Source: CBDDBH01 sp965225625
GTDB lineage: Bacteria; Pseudomonadota; Gammaproteobacteria; JADZEE01
Assembly: GCA_965225625.1 (NCBI GenBank)
Contig: CBDDBH010000018.1
Coordinates: 62,001-126,000 of the forward strand
DNA length: 64,000 nt
Direction of reading: 5' to 3'
In this document: positions 8,697-17,238 of the stretch, piece by piece
How the letters are laid out: every line of letters starts with the position of its first letter
Numbering within the stretch: position 1 is the stretch's first letter
Position numbers and translations under genes: made by a program
Notes under the pieces: model-generated
What the model saw: the letters and a program-made list of their open reading frames with translations, nothing else
Told to the model about the DNA's origin: nothing
The model's database searches: none

Positions 8697-9638
8697 CTAG
8701 GCCAGCGCCGCCAGCTCAGCGCAGGTGACGAACCAAACGCCGTCTCGCTCCTTCATGTGCTTGATCAGCCGATCGAGCACCGCGGCGCGGAACGGTCGGC
8801 CTGAGATGTTCGGATGCATGCAGAGCTGGAACATCCGGGGCTCGTTTACGGACTCGTCGTACAGATAGTCAAACTCAGCCAGCAGCGAGGTGAGGACCCC
8901 CTCGGTGTTGCCGTAGGGGACGCCCCCGAGCTGGACGCCAGCGCCTTGGAGATACAGCGACCAGTCGTCCAGGCCGGCCGGGATCTCCACGATGTCGCGA
9001 CCGTCCTTTCTCAGCACGTATGGGAAGTCGCAGTCGTGCAGATCGGAGTTCCAGACGTAGCCGAGGTCCCGCACGATGTCGAGGGTGCGGGCCGTGGTCG
9101 TGTATATCGGCGTACGCCACCCCTGCGGCTGCTCACCGGTGACGCGTTGCACAGCCTCTGTCGCGCGCTCGATCTCCTCGCGCTCCTGCCTGTCGTCAAG
9201 GCGATAGTGCTCGACGTGGTGGTAGCCGTGAACGGCGATCTCGTGGCCGGCGGCCGCTATCTCGCGGACCATATCCGGGTACCAGTCGCAGGTCATTCCG
9301 GACAGCGGAAATGTCGCCTGGATCTCATGCTTGGCGAGCAGGCGCAACACTCGCGGCACCCCTTCGGTGACATCGTAGAGCCGCATCGACAGATCACAGA
9401 AGTTCGTCTCGTCGGGATAGCCAGGCCACTTGCCCGAGTAGTCACCGGGAACGTCGGCGTCGATGTCACCTTGGGTGCCGAACGTCAAGACGACGGCGAT
9501 GCGCATCCCGTCGGGCCAGTTGCGGCCGAAGTTGCCTTTGACCCGGCGCCCGAAGATTTCCTCGAATTTGTCCTTGTGCCACGTCCACCCGTCAAACACG
9601 TTCGCCGACGTGCTCGGCGCCACTGGTGTATTTGGCAT
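8697..9638 (-). CDS. polysaccharide deacetylase family protein (PuuE-like)
   Basis: 313 residues. GGAGGGG in front of ATG 9638 fixes the start. The NodB fold is recognisable: the first metal motif region VVLTFGTQGDIDAD (about 49-62), ATFPLSGMTCD, and the paired histidines in HEIAVHGYHHVEHY (about 132-145). WRTPIYTTTARTLDIVRDLGYVWNSDL is the conserved later region and CMHPNISGRP holds the distal histidine. The Gly-Thr-Gln-Gly-Asp variant of motif 1 and the long N-terminus are typical of the PuuE/peptidoglycan-deacetylase-like group, which includes allantoin- and other amide-cleaving enzymes without a signal peptide. The exact amide substrate is unknown. It is one of three deacetylase-fold genes in the window, and the only intact one. 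Confidence 0.85.
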   Translation of the reverse strand: MPNTPVAPSTSANVFDGWTWHKDKFEEIFGRRVKGNFGRNWPDGMRIAVVLTFGTQGDIDADVPGDYSGKWPGYPDETNFCDLSMRLYDVTEGVPRVLRLLAKHEIQATFPLSGMTCDWYPDMVREIAAAGHEIAVHGYHHVEHYRLDDRQEREEIERATEAVQRVTGEQPQGWRTPIYTTTARTLDIVRDLGYVWNSDLHDCDFPYVLRKDGRDIVEIPAGLDDWSLYLQGAGVQLGGVPYGNTEGVLTSLLAEFDYLYDESVNEPRMFQLCMHPNISGRPFRAAVLDRLIKHMKERDGVWFVTCAELAALA

Positions 9639-10117
9639 CTTCGCCCCTCCATCGACCGCTTCCGGTACCCAACTACACTATGTTAAGTATAAGTGTACTA
9701 TCTTTTTCAATATAACCGGCCCTGGCCGAGCGCGTACTCGATGAGCTGCGACAGGCGGAAATCAAGGCAACGCAGCCGCGGTTGCCTGTGGGGCGGGCCC
9801 TGGTCGGTCGCCGCGCGACCGTCAGCATGGAGGCGACCGGGTGTTCTTCGTCTCGATGTACAGCCTCGTGAACACCAGCATGCGGAGCTCGCCGACACCG
9901 CTGAACGGCTGATGGAAATTAGGCCGAATTAACGTCCTTTTCCGCAATTCCGTCAAGTATCGTCGGGTCATCAAGCAGTCGCCAACCACTGCTTCGAGGT
10001 GGCGTTCGATCAGTGTCCACTGTAGAGGCCGAGGCTGGCGACGTGACGTGAACCTCAAACGTCTCTTCAGGATCGAAAGTACGCGGTCGTCCGAATGTCG
10101 CGCCCAATTTTTATAAC
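9639..10117. other. gene-poor debris region
   Basis: I find no complete gene here. On the minus strand near 10050-10107 a short frame begins MGATFGRPRTFDPEE, which resembles the start of a TetR-family regulator but loses similarity after about 15 residues. On the plus strand 9723-9780 reads LAERVLDELRQ and 9882-9929 ends LADTAERLMEIRPN, both protein-like but unassigned. The stretch just upstream of the deacetylase start (9660-9720) is AT-rich and could hold its promoter. Confidence 0.4.
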
Positions 10118-10525
10118 CGGCAACTCGCACGCGGGCTCCGGGTCGTTGACCTGGAACAGGCCGTCAATTTCTATACCGAAGTATTCGGTATGCAACTGCT
10201 GCGAAGACAAGATTTTCCCGCTAGCAGATTCAGCCTGGGGTTTGTCGGCTATGGTTCGGAACGGGACCACACGGTTATTGAGTTAACCCACAACTGGGAT
10301 ACGGACAGCTATGCGATAGGCGATACGTACGGTCATGTAGCCATCCAGTGTGATGACCTGGAAGCCACTTGTGAGAAGGTCCGTGCTAGCGAAGGTGAAC
10401 TGGTGAGCGAACCCCGCAAAATGAAAGGCGGCCCGGTGATGGCCTTCGCCAAAGATCCGCAAGGCTATATGATTGAGCTACTGGGTCCCGACGTGTTCGA
10501 CCAATTGGAAAAGGGGTTTGACTAA
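10118..10525 (+). pseudogene. gloA: glyoxalase I (lactoylglutathione lyase), 5' end damaged
   Basis: The frame reads LRVVDLEQAVNFYTEVFGM, FSLGFVGYG, VIELTHNW, YGHVAIQCDD and AFAKDPQGYMIELLG, which follows E. coli GloA almost from end to end. GloA converts the methylglyoxal-glutathione adduct to lactoylglutathione with a metal held by His5, Glu56, His74 and Glu122. Glu in VIEL, His in YGH and Glu in MIEL are present, but the N-terminal His is not in frame: the aligned residue is Ala, and a His codon lies one base out of phase at 10128. There is no start codon at the expected place; the first in-frame ATG, 10190, would remove the first 30 residues including the metal ligand. It is probably inactive unless one base is missing from the assembly. 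Confidence 0.65.
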
Positions 10526-10601
10526 TCGCTTATTCCACGACGAACCAGATCCACCCTTTCCACAGGTGGATGGAGTCTCCTGCGAACCCTGCTCCGCTGA
10601 T

Positions 10602-10748
10602 TTCCCTGTTTATCAGGGAAAATACAGGGAATTCTTGCGATTTCGGGCGCCACCTGAGGAACATTTCGCGCGGAAACCCACTGGTTAGACGGGTGCCAGC
10701 TATCTGCACCAAAGTTAGTCGCGAAAATAACAGGGAATTAACAGGGAA
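10602..10748. repeat. CAGGGAA repeat cluster upstream of transposase
   Basis: CAGGGAA occurs at 10614-10620, 10625-10631, 10731-10737 and 10742-10748, and inverted at 10602-10608. The first two form a hairpin-capable TTCCCTG-TTTAT-CAGGGAA. The pairs at each end have the same 4-base spacing, so the block reads as two doublets about 117 bases apart. It ends 44 bases before the transposase start and could be its binding site or part of the element end. Confidence 0.5.
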
Positions 10749-10791
10749 ATCGTATATATAAGGTGTACGGTCTACCGCGACTCCTTCCAAC

Positions 10792-11751
10792 GTGTTTGTA
10801 ACTAGCTACAATTCACCTCGCCGACCGACTTCTCACTTGCTGAAATACCAATTCGCCACCCACAGGATCCCAAAGCTGTCAACGATCCTCAGGGCCGGAA
10901 CATTATTCAAATTCTACAAGGCTTTTGTCGAGCGAAAGTACCGTCTGCTCTTTTCATCCACAGGTAATCGACGCAAGCCGGGCCCAAAAGGGCCATCCCG
11001 AGAAATGATCGCCGCGATCGTTGCGCTGAAGTCCCGCAATCCCAAGTTCGGCTGCGTCCGCATTGCCCAACAAATTACTGATACCTTCGGCATTGAGATC
11101 AATAAGGATGTCGTTCGCCGCGTGCTGGAGAAGCACTATCATCCAGGTGACTCCGGCTCCAATGGCCCGTCCTGGTTGACTTTCATTGCTCATAGCAAGG
11201 ACAGCCTTTGGAGCGTTGACCTATTCCGCTGTGAATCGATCCTTCTGCGTAGTCACTGGGTGATGCTCGTCATGGATGTTTTCACTCGCCGCATCATCGG
11301 CTTTGGCGTCGAGAGCGGAACTGTCGACGGCATCGCGGTTTGTCGGATGTTTAATACCGCCATTGCCGGTCAGTCGTTACCCAAGTACCTCAGCACCGAT
11401 CATGATCCACTATTTCGTTTCTACCGTTGGCGCGCAAACCTGCGCGTCTGCGAAATAGATGAGATCAAGTCAGTCCCGTACATCCCGACGTCACATCCGT
11501 TCATCGAACGAGCGATTGGAACAGTTCGACGCGAATATCTCGATCGTGTGTTCTTTTGGAACTCAGCAGATCTGACACGGAAGTTGGCGTCGTTCCGGGA
11601 ATATTACAATGCGTATCGCGTGCATCGCTCGCTTGGCGGCACCACGCCCGATCATTGCGCCGGTTTGTCGACTCGCACGCGAGCTGGGTTTGAACACTAC
11701 ACTTGGCAACACCACTGCGGCGGTCTGTTTCAGATTCCGATCGCGGCGTGA
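10792..11751 (+). CDS. DDE integrase-core transposase
   Basis: 319 residues from GTG 10792. The N-terminal half (about 1-115) is basic with a helix-turn-helix-like segment (SREMIAAIVALKSRNPKFGCVRIA). The retroviral-integrase-like core follows: first Asp in WSVDLF (about 142), second in STDHDPLF (about 200), Glu in HPFIERAIGTVRREYLD (about 237). This resembles the IS3/IS481-type core, as a single-frame transposase. It appears complete and, unlike the IS3 and IS630 copies in this window, I could not define terminal inverted repeats; the only notable structure is the CAGGGAA cluster upstream. It faces the SnoaL-CDGSH gene tail to tail with 62 bases between. Confidence 0.85.
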   Translation: MFVTSYNSPRRPTSHLLKYQFATHRIPKLSTILRAGTLFKFYKAFVERKYRLLFSSTGNRRKPGPKGPSREMIAAIVALKSRNPKFGCVRIAQQITDTFGIEINKDVVRRVLEKHYHPGDSGSNGPSWLTFIAHSKDSLWSVDLFRCESILLRSHWVMLVMDVFTRRIIGFGVESGTVDGIAVCRMFNTAIAGQSLPKYLSTDHDPLFRFYRWRANLRVCEIDEIKSVPYIPTSHPFIERAIGTVRREYLDRVFFWNSADLTRKLASFREYYNAYRVHRSLGGTTPDHCAGLSTRTRAGFEHYTWQHHCGGLFQIPIAA

Positions 11752-11813
11752 CTGCGAATTCGCCACCGACAGGTCGAAAGCAACGACAGCAGCTGCATGA
11801 CGGAGACGGCGCG

Positions 11814-12551
11814 CTAGATCTTCAATCCGAGATGCGACGCGTCGCAAAACGGCCCGGTTTTGGTTTTCTTGCAGCCGCACAGTCCGACGAAATCGTATGC
11901 GTCCATTTTGAATTCAACCGGTTTGTACGCGGTACCCGTGTGTGAACCGTCGCAGAACGGCTGGTTCGCGGATTTGCCGCAGGCGCACCAGTAATACGTA
12001 CCGGCCTCCAGGTACTGCAGGTAGGGCAATGTCGCGGAGCCTGGGGGAAATCGCTTGTTGACCCAACCGTCTTTGACGGGGCTGAGCATGGACATGGTGG
12101 CGGTGATGCGTTTGAACAGCCAGCCGCCCTCGGTTTTGACGACTGCGCCGTCGTAGAGTGCCGTGATCCAGTGGGGTTCGGCCTGCTGGGTTTCCTCATC
12201 TGGCATGGTTGCCGGTTCCCACAAATACCAGATCAGCGTTGCGGATTGACCGTCGGGTGCTACATCGATTTTCGGTGAGATCATAAAGTGTAATGACCAC
12301 CAGACTTTCTCTGCAGCGATTGCTTCAAGAAACCCAATGATCTTGTCGTGGCCTTCCCAACGGCCGAAACCCTTGGCCTCCCATACGGCGTCCTCGGTGA
12401 ACAGCGGCCGCAGCATGCTCGGGTCATTGCCATGATCGGCACCGCGCGCGTAATCCACAATTAAACGGTTGATCGCTTCGAGCGCCTCCTGGTGCTGTAA
12501 GCGTTGATCGATGCTTTCCAGCAATGCTTTTATTTCTGCGAATTCGCTCAT
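11814..12551 (-). CDS. SnoaL/NTF2-like protein fused to two CDGSH iron-sulfur motifs
   Basis: 245 residues from ATG 12551, which overlaps the TGA of the Rieske gene (ATGA), so translation is probably coupled. Residues about 12-150 are a SnoaL_4/NTF2 fold like that of dioxygenase beta subunits (INRLIVDYARGAD, FTEDAVWEAKGFGRWEG). The C-terminal 57 residues carry two CDGSH motifs: CACG then QPFCDGSH (189-204) and CGCK then GPFCDASH (225-240), each with the three Cys and one His that bind a [2Fe-2S] cluster. CDGSH proteins are small redox or cluster-transfer proteins. The fusion suggests a beta-like subunit with built-in iron-sulfur centres that could feed electrons to the adjacent Rieske oxygenase; that role is inference. 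Confidence 0.85.
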   Translation of the reverse strand: MSEFAEIKALLESIDQRLQHQEALEAINRLIVDYARGADHGNDPSMLRPLFTEDAVWEAKGFGRWEGHDKIIGFLEAIAAEKVWWSLHFMISPKIDVAPDGQSATLIWYLWEPATMPDEETQQAEPHWITALYDGAVVKTEGGWLFKRITATMSMLSPVKDGWVNKRFPPGSATLPYLQYLEAGTYYWCACGKSANQPFCDGSHTGTAYKPVEFKMDAYDFVGLCGCKKTKTGPFCDASHLGLKI

Positions 12552-13708
12552 TGCGGCCACGCCTCCCGATAACGTTTGACCAGCCAGCAATTGAACTGCT
12601 GCAGTGTTTTCTCCTGCCACGAATAGCGGCCACCCGGCTGGAAACGCGAATGCAGACCCTGCTGCACCATCGTGTCCACCCAGATGTCCTGTCGGTTGAA
12701 ATTCTGCACACCGTCCTTAAGCGCTGTCAGCTGGTATTCGAACATCGGGTCCGGTGGCCCGCTGGGATCGACACAATAACCGATGTGGATATCAATCTTG
12801 TCGGCGGATTTCGGATTGACGATGAAATAGGTGACATTGTCCGGTGTAATCGCCAGACCCAGACTCGGCGGCAGCAATGCAAATATCGCGCGGTGGCGTT
12901 CATCATCGGTCAAATTCTTGAAAACCGGCAGCACACAATGGCGGTTGGGCGTGAACGAAGGATCCTTGATGTTCGCGTAGTTGATGCGGGTAACGTGGCC
13001 CTCGTCAGGCGACAAATCGGGAAACACCGACTTATTGCTGGGCATATGGTCACCGATGCCCTCATGGAGTCGGGAAGCATGGTAGCCATCGTTAAAGTTC
13101 TCGAGCATCACCTTCCAATTCCAGGGCAGATCCTGGACAACCTCGTCGATAACCGTATGACACTCATCCAGCTTGAAGTTCGCCAAGAGTTCCGTCAGCT
13201 GGCTCACGGTCGGTGCCAGTGGCTTTGGTGCCGGGTTGAAGGTAGCAAAGATGAAGCCGTTCCAGATCTCCACCGGCAGCGACGGTAATCCGTGTTGCGC
13301 TTTTTCGAAGCGGCGCGCCTCGTCCATCTCGGGCGCGGCTATCAGGCTCCCGTCGTGGGCATAACACCAGTGGTGATAGGGACAGACAAACCGGGCGGAA
13401 TTACCCGTGCCCTCCGCCAGCACCATGCCGCGATGCTGACACACCGCTGACAGCACGTGAAACTGATTGTCCTTGCCGTGCACGACCAGAAGGGGCTCGC
13501 CCATCAGCGTGATTTGCAACCAGTCCCCTTCGCCGGGGAGCTGCGCTACCCGACCCACACACAGCCATTCGCGATCGAAAATCGCCTGTTTTTCGAATTC
13601 GTAAAACTCCGGTGAGCTATACAGGATGGGCGGCAGAAAATTCGCATCGTCCACGTGCTTGATACTGGCGTCGAACGCCTGCTGCATCGAATCGCTGAAT
13701 AATTCCAT
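12548..13708 (-). CDS. Rieske-type aromatic ring-hydroxylating oxygenase, alpha subunit
   Basis: 386 residues; GGAGGAG before ATG 13708 fixes the start, dropping 21 residues that an upstream start would add. The Rieske [2Fe-2S] ligands are C90-x-H92 and C109-x2-H112 (CQHRG and CPYHHW). The catalytic domain has the mononuclear iron segment ENFNDGYHASRLHEG with Asp and two His. The enzyme family inserts oxygen into aromatic rings or demethylates quaternary amines, drawing electrons through a ferredoxin and reductase, neither of which lies nearby. It is coupled to the SnoaL-CDGSH gene, which may replace the beta subunit and perhaps the ferredoxin. A decayed LysR gene lies upstream on the same strand. 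Confidence 0.92.
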   Translation of the reverse strand: MELFSDSMQQAFDASIKHVDDANFLPPILYSSPEFYEFEKQAIFDREWLCVGRVAQLPGEGDWLQITLMGEPLLVVHGKDNQFHVLSAVCQHRGMVLAEGTGNSARFVCPYHHWCYAHDGSLIAAPEMDEARRFEKAQHGLPSLPVEIWNGFIFATFNPAPKPLAPTVSQLTELLANFKLDECHTVIDEVVQDLPWNWKVMLENFNDGYHASRLHEGIGDHMPSNKSVFPDLSPDEGHVTRINYANIKDPSFTPNRHCVLPVFKNLTDDERHRAIFALLPPSLGLAITPDNVTYFIVNPKSADKIDIHIGYCVDPSGPPDPMFEYQLTALKDGVQNFNRQDIWVDTMVQQGLHSRFQPGGRYSWQEKTLQQFNCWLVKRYREAWPQ

Positions 13709-13824
13709 GTGCTCCTCCGTACGCAGTGCCGTAAGCATGGTACCGCCAGTTCTCGCCGGGAGCCACGCCACCTAACTTGCGTCAGCGCACAACACGCCCG
13801 GTGCGCTTCAGTAACCCGTGATCC

Positions 13825-14310
13825 TCATCCGCCTACCGCGCAGGCTTCAAGGATGAGCCTGCGAAACCACATGTGCATCGTACTTTGATGAACTCTAGGA
13901 GGCCAATACACATACCACGGCGGTAGTTGCAGACGTACCGGGGGGAGGCAGGATCGCTAGGCGGGAGGACTGTTGTAACTGCATTGCAATCCGGCTTGGG
14001 ATTGTGAACACGATTTCGAGGTCCCGGCAGATCCCTGGAATCAATAGATGATGAGAAACGGTCACTCGCACTTTGCGGCGCAGACCCTTTTTCGAAAGCG
14101 CCTCGTCAACAGCCCCGGGCCATGCCCTGAAATCGATATCAAGCCGTGCTCGATGCCGACGAAATCCTCAAGAGTCAGGCCGTGGTTCAATCGCTTGGCC
14201 AACCGCTTACTGAGGACACAACTGAACGAATCATTGAACAACAATCGGCGATGATACTGAGCAGCGGTTGTCGGCAAGGCGGTCACGATGAAATCCGTTT
14301 CGCCGCGCTC
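13825..14310 (-). pseudogene. LysR-family regulator, effector-domain remnant
   Basis: Reading the minus strand from about 14310, VERGETDFIVTALP, RRLLFNDSFSCVLSKRLA and LTLEDFVGIEHGLIS match the NodD/NahR-type LysR effector-binding domain. A frame change near 14085-14090 leads to GLRRKVRVTVSHHLLIPG and VFTIPSRIAMQL, and another near 13910-13920 to PWYVYWPPRVHQ, MHMWFRRLI and a stop at 13825. So the C-terminal 160 or so residues survive in three frames; the DNA-binding half is missing where the IS3 fragment begins. It lies upstream of the Rieske operon and was plausibly its regulator. Confidence 0.65.
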
Positions 14311-14661
14311 AACATGGCGTTGACTCAACGTCGGCCTGACGAGGCGGTGATCCATCATTCCGACCAAGGCACGCAGTACACCTCCATTGCGTTCGGTAAA
14401 CGGTGTCGAGCGATGAATGTGCGTCCCTCGATGGGTTCGGTGGGAGACTGTTACGACAATGCGATGTGTGAAAGCTTCTTCGCGACACTGGAGTGCGAGT
14501 TGATCGAGCGGTGTACGTTTCGAACGCAGGCCGAGGCACGCCTTGAGATCTTCCAGTTCATCGAGGGCTGGTACAATCGGCATCGTCGCCATTCATCGCT
14601 GGGGTATTTGAGCCCACAGGCCTATGAACGTAAATCACTCAACAACACGCCGGTGCAATGA
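14310..14661 (+). mobile_element. IS3-family transposase OrfB, C-terminal remnant
   Basis: AALNMALTQRRPDEAVIHHSDQGTQYTS holds the second catalytic Asp and MCESFFATLECEL the Glu of the IS3 OrfB DDE core; HRRHSSLGYLSP is the standard C-terminus. The first Asp domain and OrfA are absent, so the element is inactive. The left junction, near 14310, falls directly against the LysR remnant on the other strand. A sequence resembling an IS end, TGTCCACGAAACCGGGG, occurs at 14847-14863 and may be the right end. The 170 bases between contain no gene. Confidence 0.8.
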
Positions 14662-14834
14662 TCGCATTGAGGACACATTTCGGAGGGAACCCCAGGTATG
14701 GATCGGATCGAGATCGCCGCTCCTGGGGCAACCTCGTCGGTCACTATTTGACCCATCACCGGAATTCCTCCGGATCGCGGCCCAGCACTGACTTCTCTGA
14801 CGGATAAGGATCGAAAGAAACAACTGATCAAAAC

Positions 14835-15185
14835 TTAACTAACCTGTCCACGAAACCGGGGTAAGTCCACAAGGACTCTAGAGATTAAACGCTGGCCCAT
14901 GTCGAGTATGAAAGCCGGCCCTTGCAACTCTTCCGCGGTGGGCTCGCTCTCTCCGCAGGCGACACCCTCAACCCGTAAGAGTTCTTCAGAAGGGACTTCC
15001 GAGCGATGGTGAGCGACATAATGCATGCATAGCGAGATTGTCTGGTCTCCGTTGGGTAACTCATAATCAAACGCTGTACTGCTGGCGCCACAGCCACACG
15101 TATGAAAACCCATGTATTGATTACACACCTTCGCCAGACGAAACGCCGCACACATTTTCCGAGTTATCGTGTCGATAACTTCCAC
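14835..15185 (-). CDS. small hypothetical protein with Cys-rich segment
   Basis: 116 residues. The central GFHTCGCGASSTAFDYELPNG and ISLCMHYVAHHRSEVP look like a real conserved small-protein pattern, with a CGC cluster and later Cys/His that could bind metal, but I cannot name the family. The last residues (VDLPRFRGQVS) are encoded by what looks like an IS end, so the natural C-terminus may have been replaced. No clear partner; the ribosome site is weak. Confidence 0.45.
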   Translation of the reverse strand: MEVIDTITRKMCAAFRLAKVCNQYMGFHTCGCGASSTAFDYELPNGDQTISLCMHYVAHHRSEVPSEELLRVEGVACGESEPTAEELQGPAFILDMGQRLISRVLVDLPRFRGQVS

Positions 15186-15523
15186 TCGGGTAGCGGGTCA
15201 CTTAGGTTCTACGTAAAGCAGGAGTTTGTCTTTCATGATGCACTTGAGTCGTAGATTGCTCTGCTGAGAACTCTTTAAAGAGTAAAATCCAAGAACACCA
15301 AGATGCTCACAGCTCGTCCCGATCAGCAGGTGTAAGTGCTACTTCCGTCAATCGTCGTAGCATGAGAGTGCTGAATGTTCATACTCGCCAGCAGTTTACC
15401 TCGAACCGCTCGGATTGACCGCAATAGGCTGGTAAGCGAACCGCGGTAGCCCGAGCTGTTGAAGGTCTGGAGAGGGTCGACTCCGGCCGGATTGTCGCCC
15501 TCCGAGCATGGAATACTGCCGCC
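15186..15523. other. intergenic stretch with no recognisable feature
   Basis: 338 bases between the small hypothetical gene and the zinc-ribbon-like gene. No frame with recognisable protein sequence, no tRNA, no clear hairpin with a T-run. It should include the promoter for the genes starting at 15524 and 15763. Confidence 0.4.
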
Positions 15524-15766
15524 ATGTTCTCCCTCGAAACCCTCGCCGACCTAACCGACCACCACCTCTACGGCGTGTGCAACACCTGCTCGCGGATGGA
15601 GCGACTAAAGATGCTGGTGCTGTATGACAGGTTAGGGCCAGAGCAACCCGTGGCCACCGTGTCCCGCTACCTCAAATGCAGCCAATTCGGCGCACACCAT
15701 GTCAGGAGGTCTGAATTTGTGACCGCCGTACACCGCCATGACTGCCGTTATAATGCACGGCCATGA
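15524..15766 (+). CDS. small zinc-ribbon-like protein
   Basis: 80 residues. SLETLADLTDHHLYGVCNTCSRMERL followed by LGPEQPVATVSRYLKCSQFG resembles a family of small proteins with one CxxC knuckle, a helix and a second CxxC knuckle. Here the first knuckle (CNTC) is intact and the second is CSQF, so one metal ligand is missing. The stop overlaps the start of the histone-deacetylase-like gene (ATGA at 15763), suggesting co-translation. No ribosome site stands out. Probably a real but perhaps non-zinc-binding protein. Confidence 0.5.
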   Translation: MFSLETLADLTDHHLYGVCNTCSRMERLKMLVLYDRLGPEQPVATVSRYLKCSQFGAHHVRRSEFVTAVHRHDCRYNARP

Positions 15767-16704
15767 CGCAGGTATACATTGGCGAGCGCCTTGCCCGTTA
15801 CGGTTTCGGGGAAGGCCACCCTTTCGGTCCCGACCGGCTCAACGCCTTCTGGCACGAAGCGGTTAGACAAGGCCTTGACAAACGCGTGCACATCGCCGAA
15901 CCAGCCACGTGCGGCGAGCGTGAATTGCTGCGATTCCACTCACCCGCCTACGTAGAGCGGGTGAAGACTCTCTCGCGCTCGGGCACGGGGTACCTGGACT
16001 GCGGCGATACGCCTGCGGTCAAGGGCATGTTTGAAGCGGCGTCTTGTGTCGTCGGCTCGGGGTTGGACAGTCTGGTTCACAGCATCTCCGGCGAGCACCC
16101 ACGGATCTTTGTCCCGATCGCCGGATTGCATCATGCGCGCAAGAACTCGGCTGCGGGCTTTTGCGTGTTTAATGATCCTGGTGTGTTGATCGAGACATTG
16201 CGCCAAGAGTACGCAATAAAGCGTGTTGCCTACATCGACATCGATGCCCATCACGGCGATGGCGTGTTCTATGCCTTTGAAGCTGACGCAGATCTCATCT
16301 TCGCCGACATCCACGAAGACGGGCGCTATCTTTACCCAGGTACGGGCTTCGCGCACGAGACTGGCAAGGGTAAGGCCAAGGGAACCAAGCTCAACATTCC
16401 CATGTTGCCCGGCGCGGATGACGAATCGTTTCACCAGGTGTGGCCGCGGCTGGAGGAGTTCGTGCGCGCCGGCAAGCCCGAGATCATCTTGTTGCAGGCG
16501 GGCGCCGACAGTATCAAGGGCGACCCCATCACCCATATGCAACTTACACCGCAGGCACATGCCTATGCGGCGAGGCGCTTGTGCGCCATTGCCGATGAGT
16601 TTTGTGATGGGCGCATCATCGCCATGGGCGGTGGTGGTTACAACCGCACCAACCTGGGGTTGGCGTGGAGCGCCGTGTTGGAATCGATGTTGGACGCGGG
16701 GTAG
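15763..16704 (+). CDS. histone deacetylase/AcuC-family hydrolase
   Basis: 313 residues of the arginase-deacetylase fold. Seen: GLHHARKNSAAGFCVFNDPG (about 122-141, the His pair of the charge relay), YIDIDAHHGDGVFYAF (about 158-173, Asp and His zinc ligands), LQAGADSIKGDP (about 246-257, the third zinc Asp) and AMGGGGYNRTN (about 286-296). Bacterial members deacetylate acetylpolyamines, acetoin-pathway proteins or other acetyl-amides. Length and motif set are complete. It overlaps the zinc-ribbon-like gene by 4 bases. The exact substrate cannot be read. Confidence 0.92.
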   Translation: MTQVYIGERLARYGFGEGHPFGPDRLNAFWHEAVRQGLDKRVHIAEPATCGERELLRFHSPAYVERVKTLSRSGTGYLDCGDTPAVKGMFEAASCVVGSGLDSLVHSISGEHPRIFVPIAGLHHARKNSAAGFCVFNDPGVLIETLRQEYAIKRVAYIDIDAHHGDGVFYAFEADADLIFADIHEDGRYLYPGTGFAHETGKGKAKGTKLNIPMLPGADDESFHQVWPRLEEFVRAGKPEIILLQAGADSIKGDPITHMQLTPQAHAYAARRLCAIADEFCDGRIIAMGGGGYNRTNLGLAWSAVLESMLDAG

Positions 16705-16863
16705 CTCAGCTCAGATGTCGCCGTGATTGCTGCTACTCGTTGTTTATCTTGGCAGGCGGCAGCTCCGGTCGTCGTCCGGCAGCAGAGGCTTGCCGTCGTT
16801 TTATGGATTGGCCGTCACAATGTGAGCTGGGGGACTGCACCCAACTGTAAAGCGCTTCCTATC

Positions 16864-16877
16864 TAACTTCGAGTATT
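16864..16877 (+). repeat. 14 bp direct repeat, left copy
   Basis: TAACTTCGAGTATT at 16864-16877 is repeated exactly at 17239-17252 in the same orientation. The two copies bracket the partial methyltransferase gene at 16903-17232. This could be a recombination scar or the trace of a small insertion. Confidence 0.55.
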
Positions 16878-16902
16878 AAATCCATCGCCGCACTGCCGTT
16901 TT

Positions 16903-17232
16903 TTATTCGCTATACGCCTCCCCAAACTGCGCCTCTAAATGCGTTTCTTCCTTTTTGAGCACACCGTACGTCATGACCGCCAACACCGGCACCAATAGTG
17001 CTAACGCCCAAAGACTCCCAACAAGAAACGCCAACCCCACGTAGAGCACGGTCAACGCCACATAGCCCGGAATACGCGTATAACAAAATGGACCGTCGGT
17101 TATCAGGGCGCCCTCAGGCAGAGCGGCGTAATCATCAGAATAATGCCGAATAAGATTAGTGCTACGTGGCGTTTCAAATGCTTCATGACACAGTTCCCTT
17201 CCGGGCGTTAGAACTTTGCTATCGTGATACAT
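16903..17232 (-). pseudogene. isoprenylcysteine carboxyl methyltransferase-like membrane protein, 5'-truncated
   Basis: 109 residues. GALITDGPFCYTRIPGYVALTVLYVGLAF, a hydrophobic hairpin, then LKKEETHLEAQFGEAYSE is the C-terminal half of the ICMT/phospholipid methyltransferase family (usually LVTSGPYRYVRHPMY and REE..L...FG..Y). The catalytic Arg-His pair of RYVRHP is changed to YTRIP, and the N-terminal helices are missing; the first 40 residues are unrelated in character. Two or three membrane segments remain of the usual four or more. The gene is flanked by an exact 14 bp direct repeat. Confidence 0.55.
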
Positions 17233-17238
17233 TTTACT

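Noticed and set aside
8814..9686. Long plus-strand open frame opposite the polysaccharide deacetylase gene
   Set aside because: It is the antisense of a well-supported gene and has no recognisable protein features; GC-biased third positions keep it open.
9919..10107. Short minus-strand frame starting like a TetR regulator (GRPRTFDPEE)
   Set aside because: Only about ten residues fit and the rest is unrelated; too little for a gene or a named pseudogene.
12524..13288. 254-codon plus-strand frame opposite the Rieske gene
   Set aside because: Antisense shadow; no domain seen.
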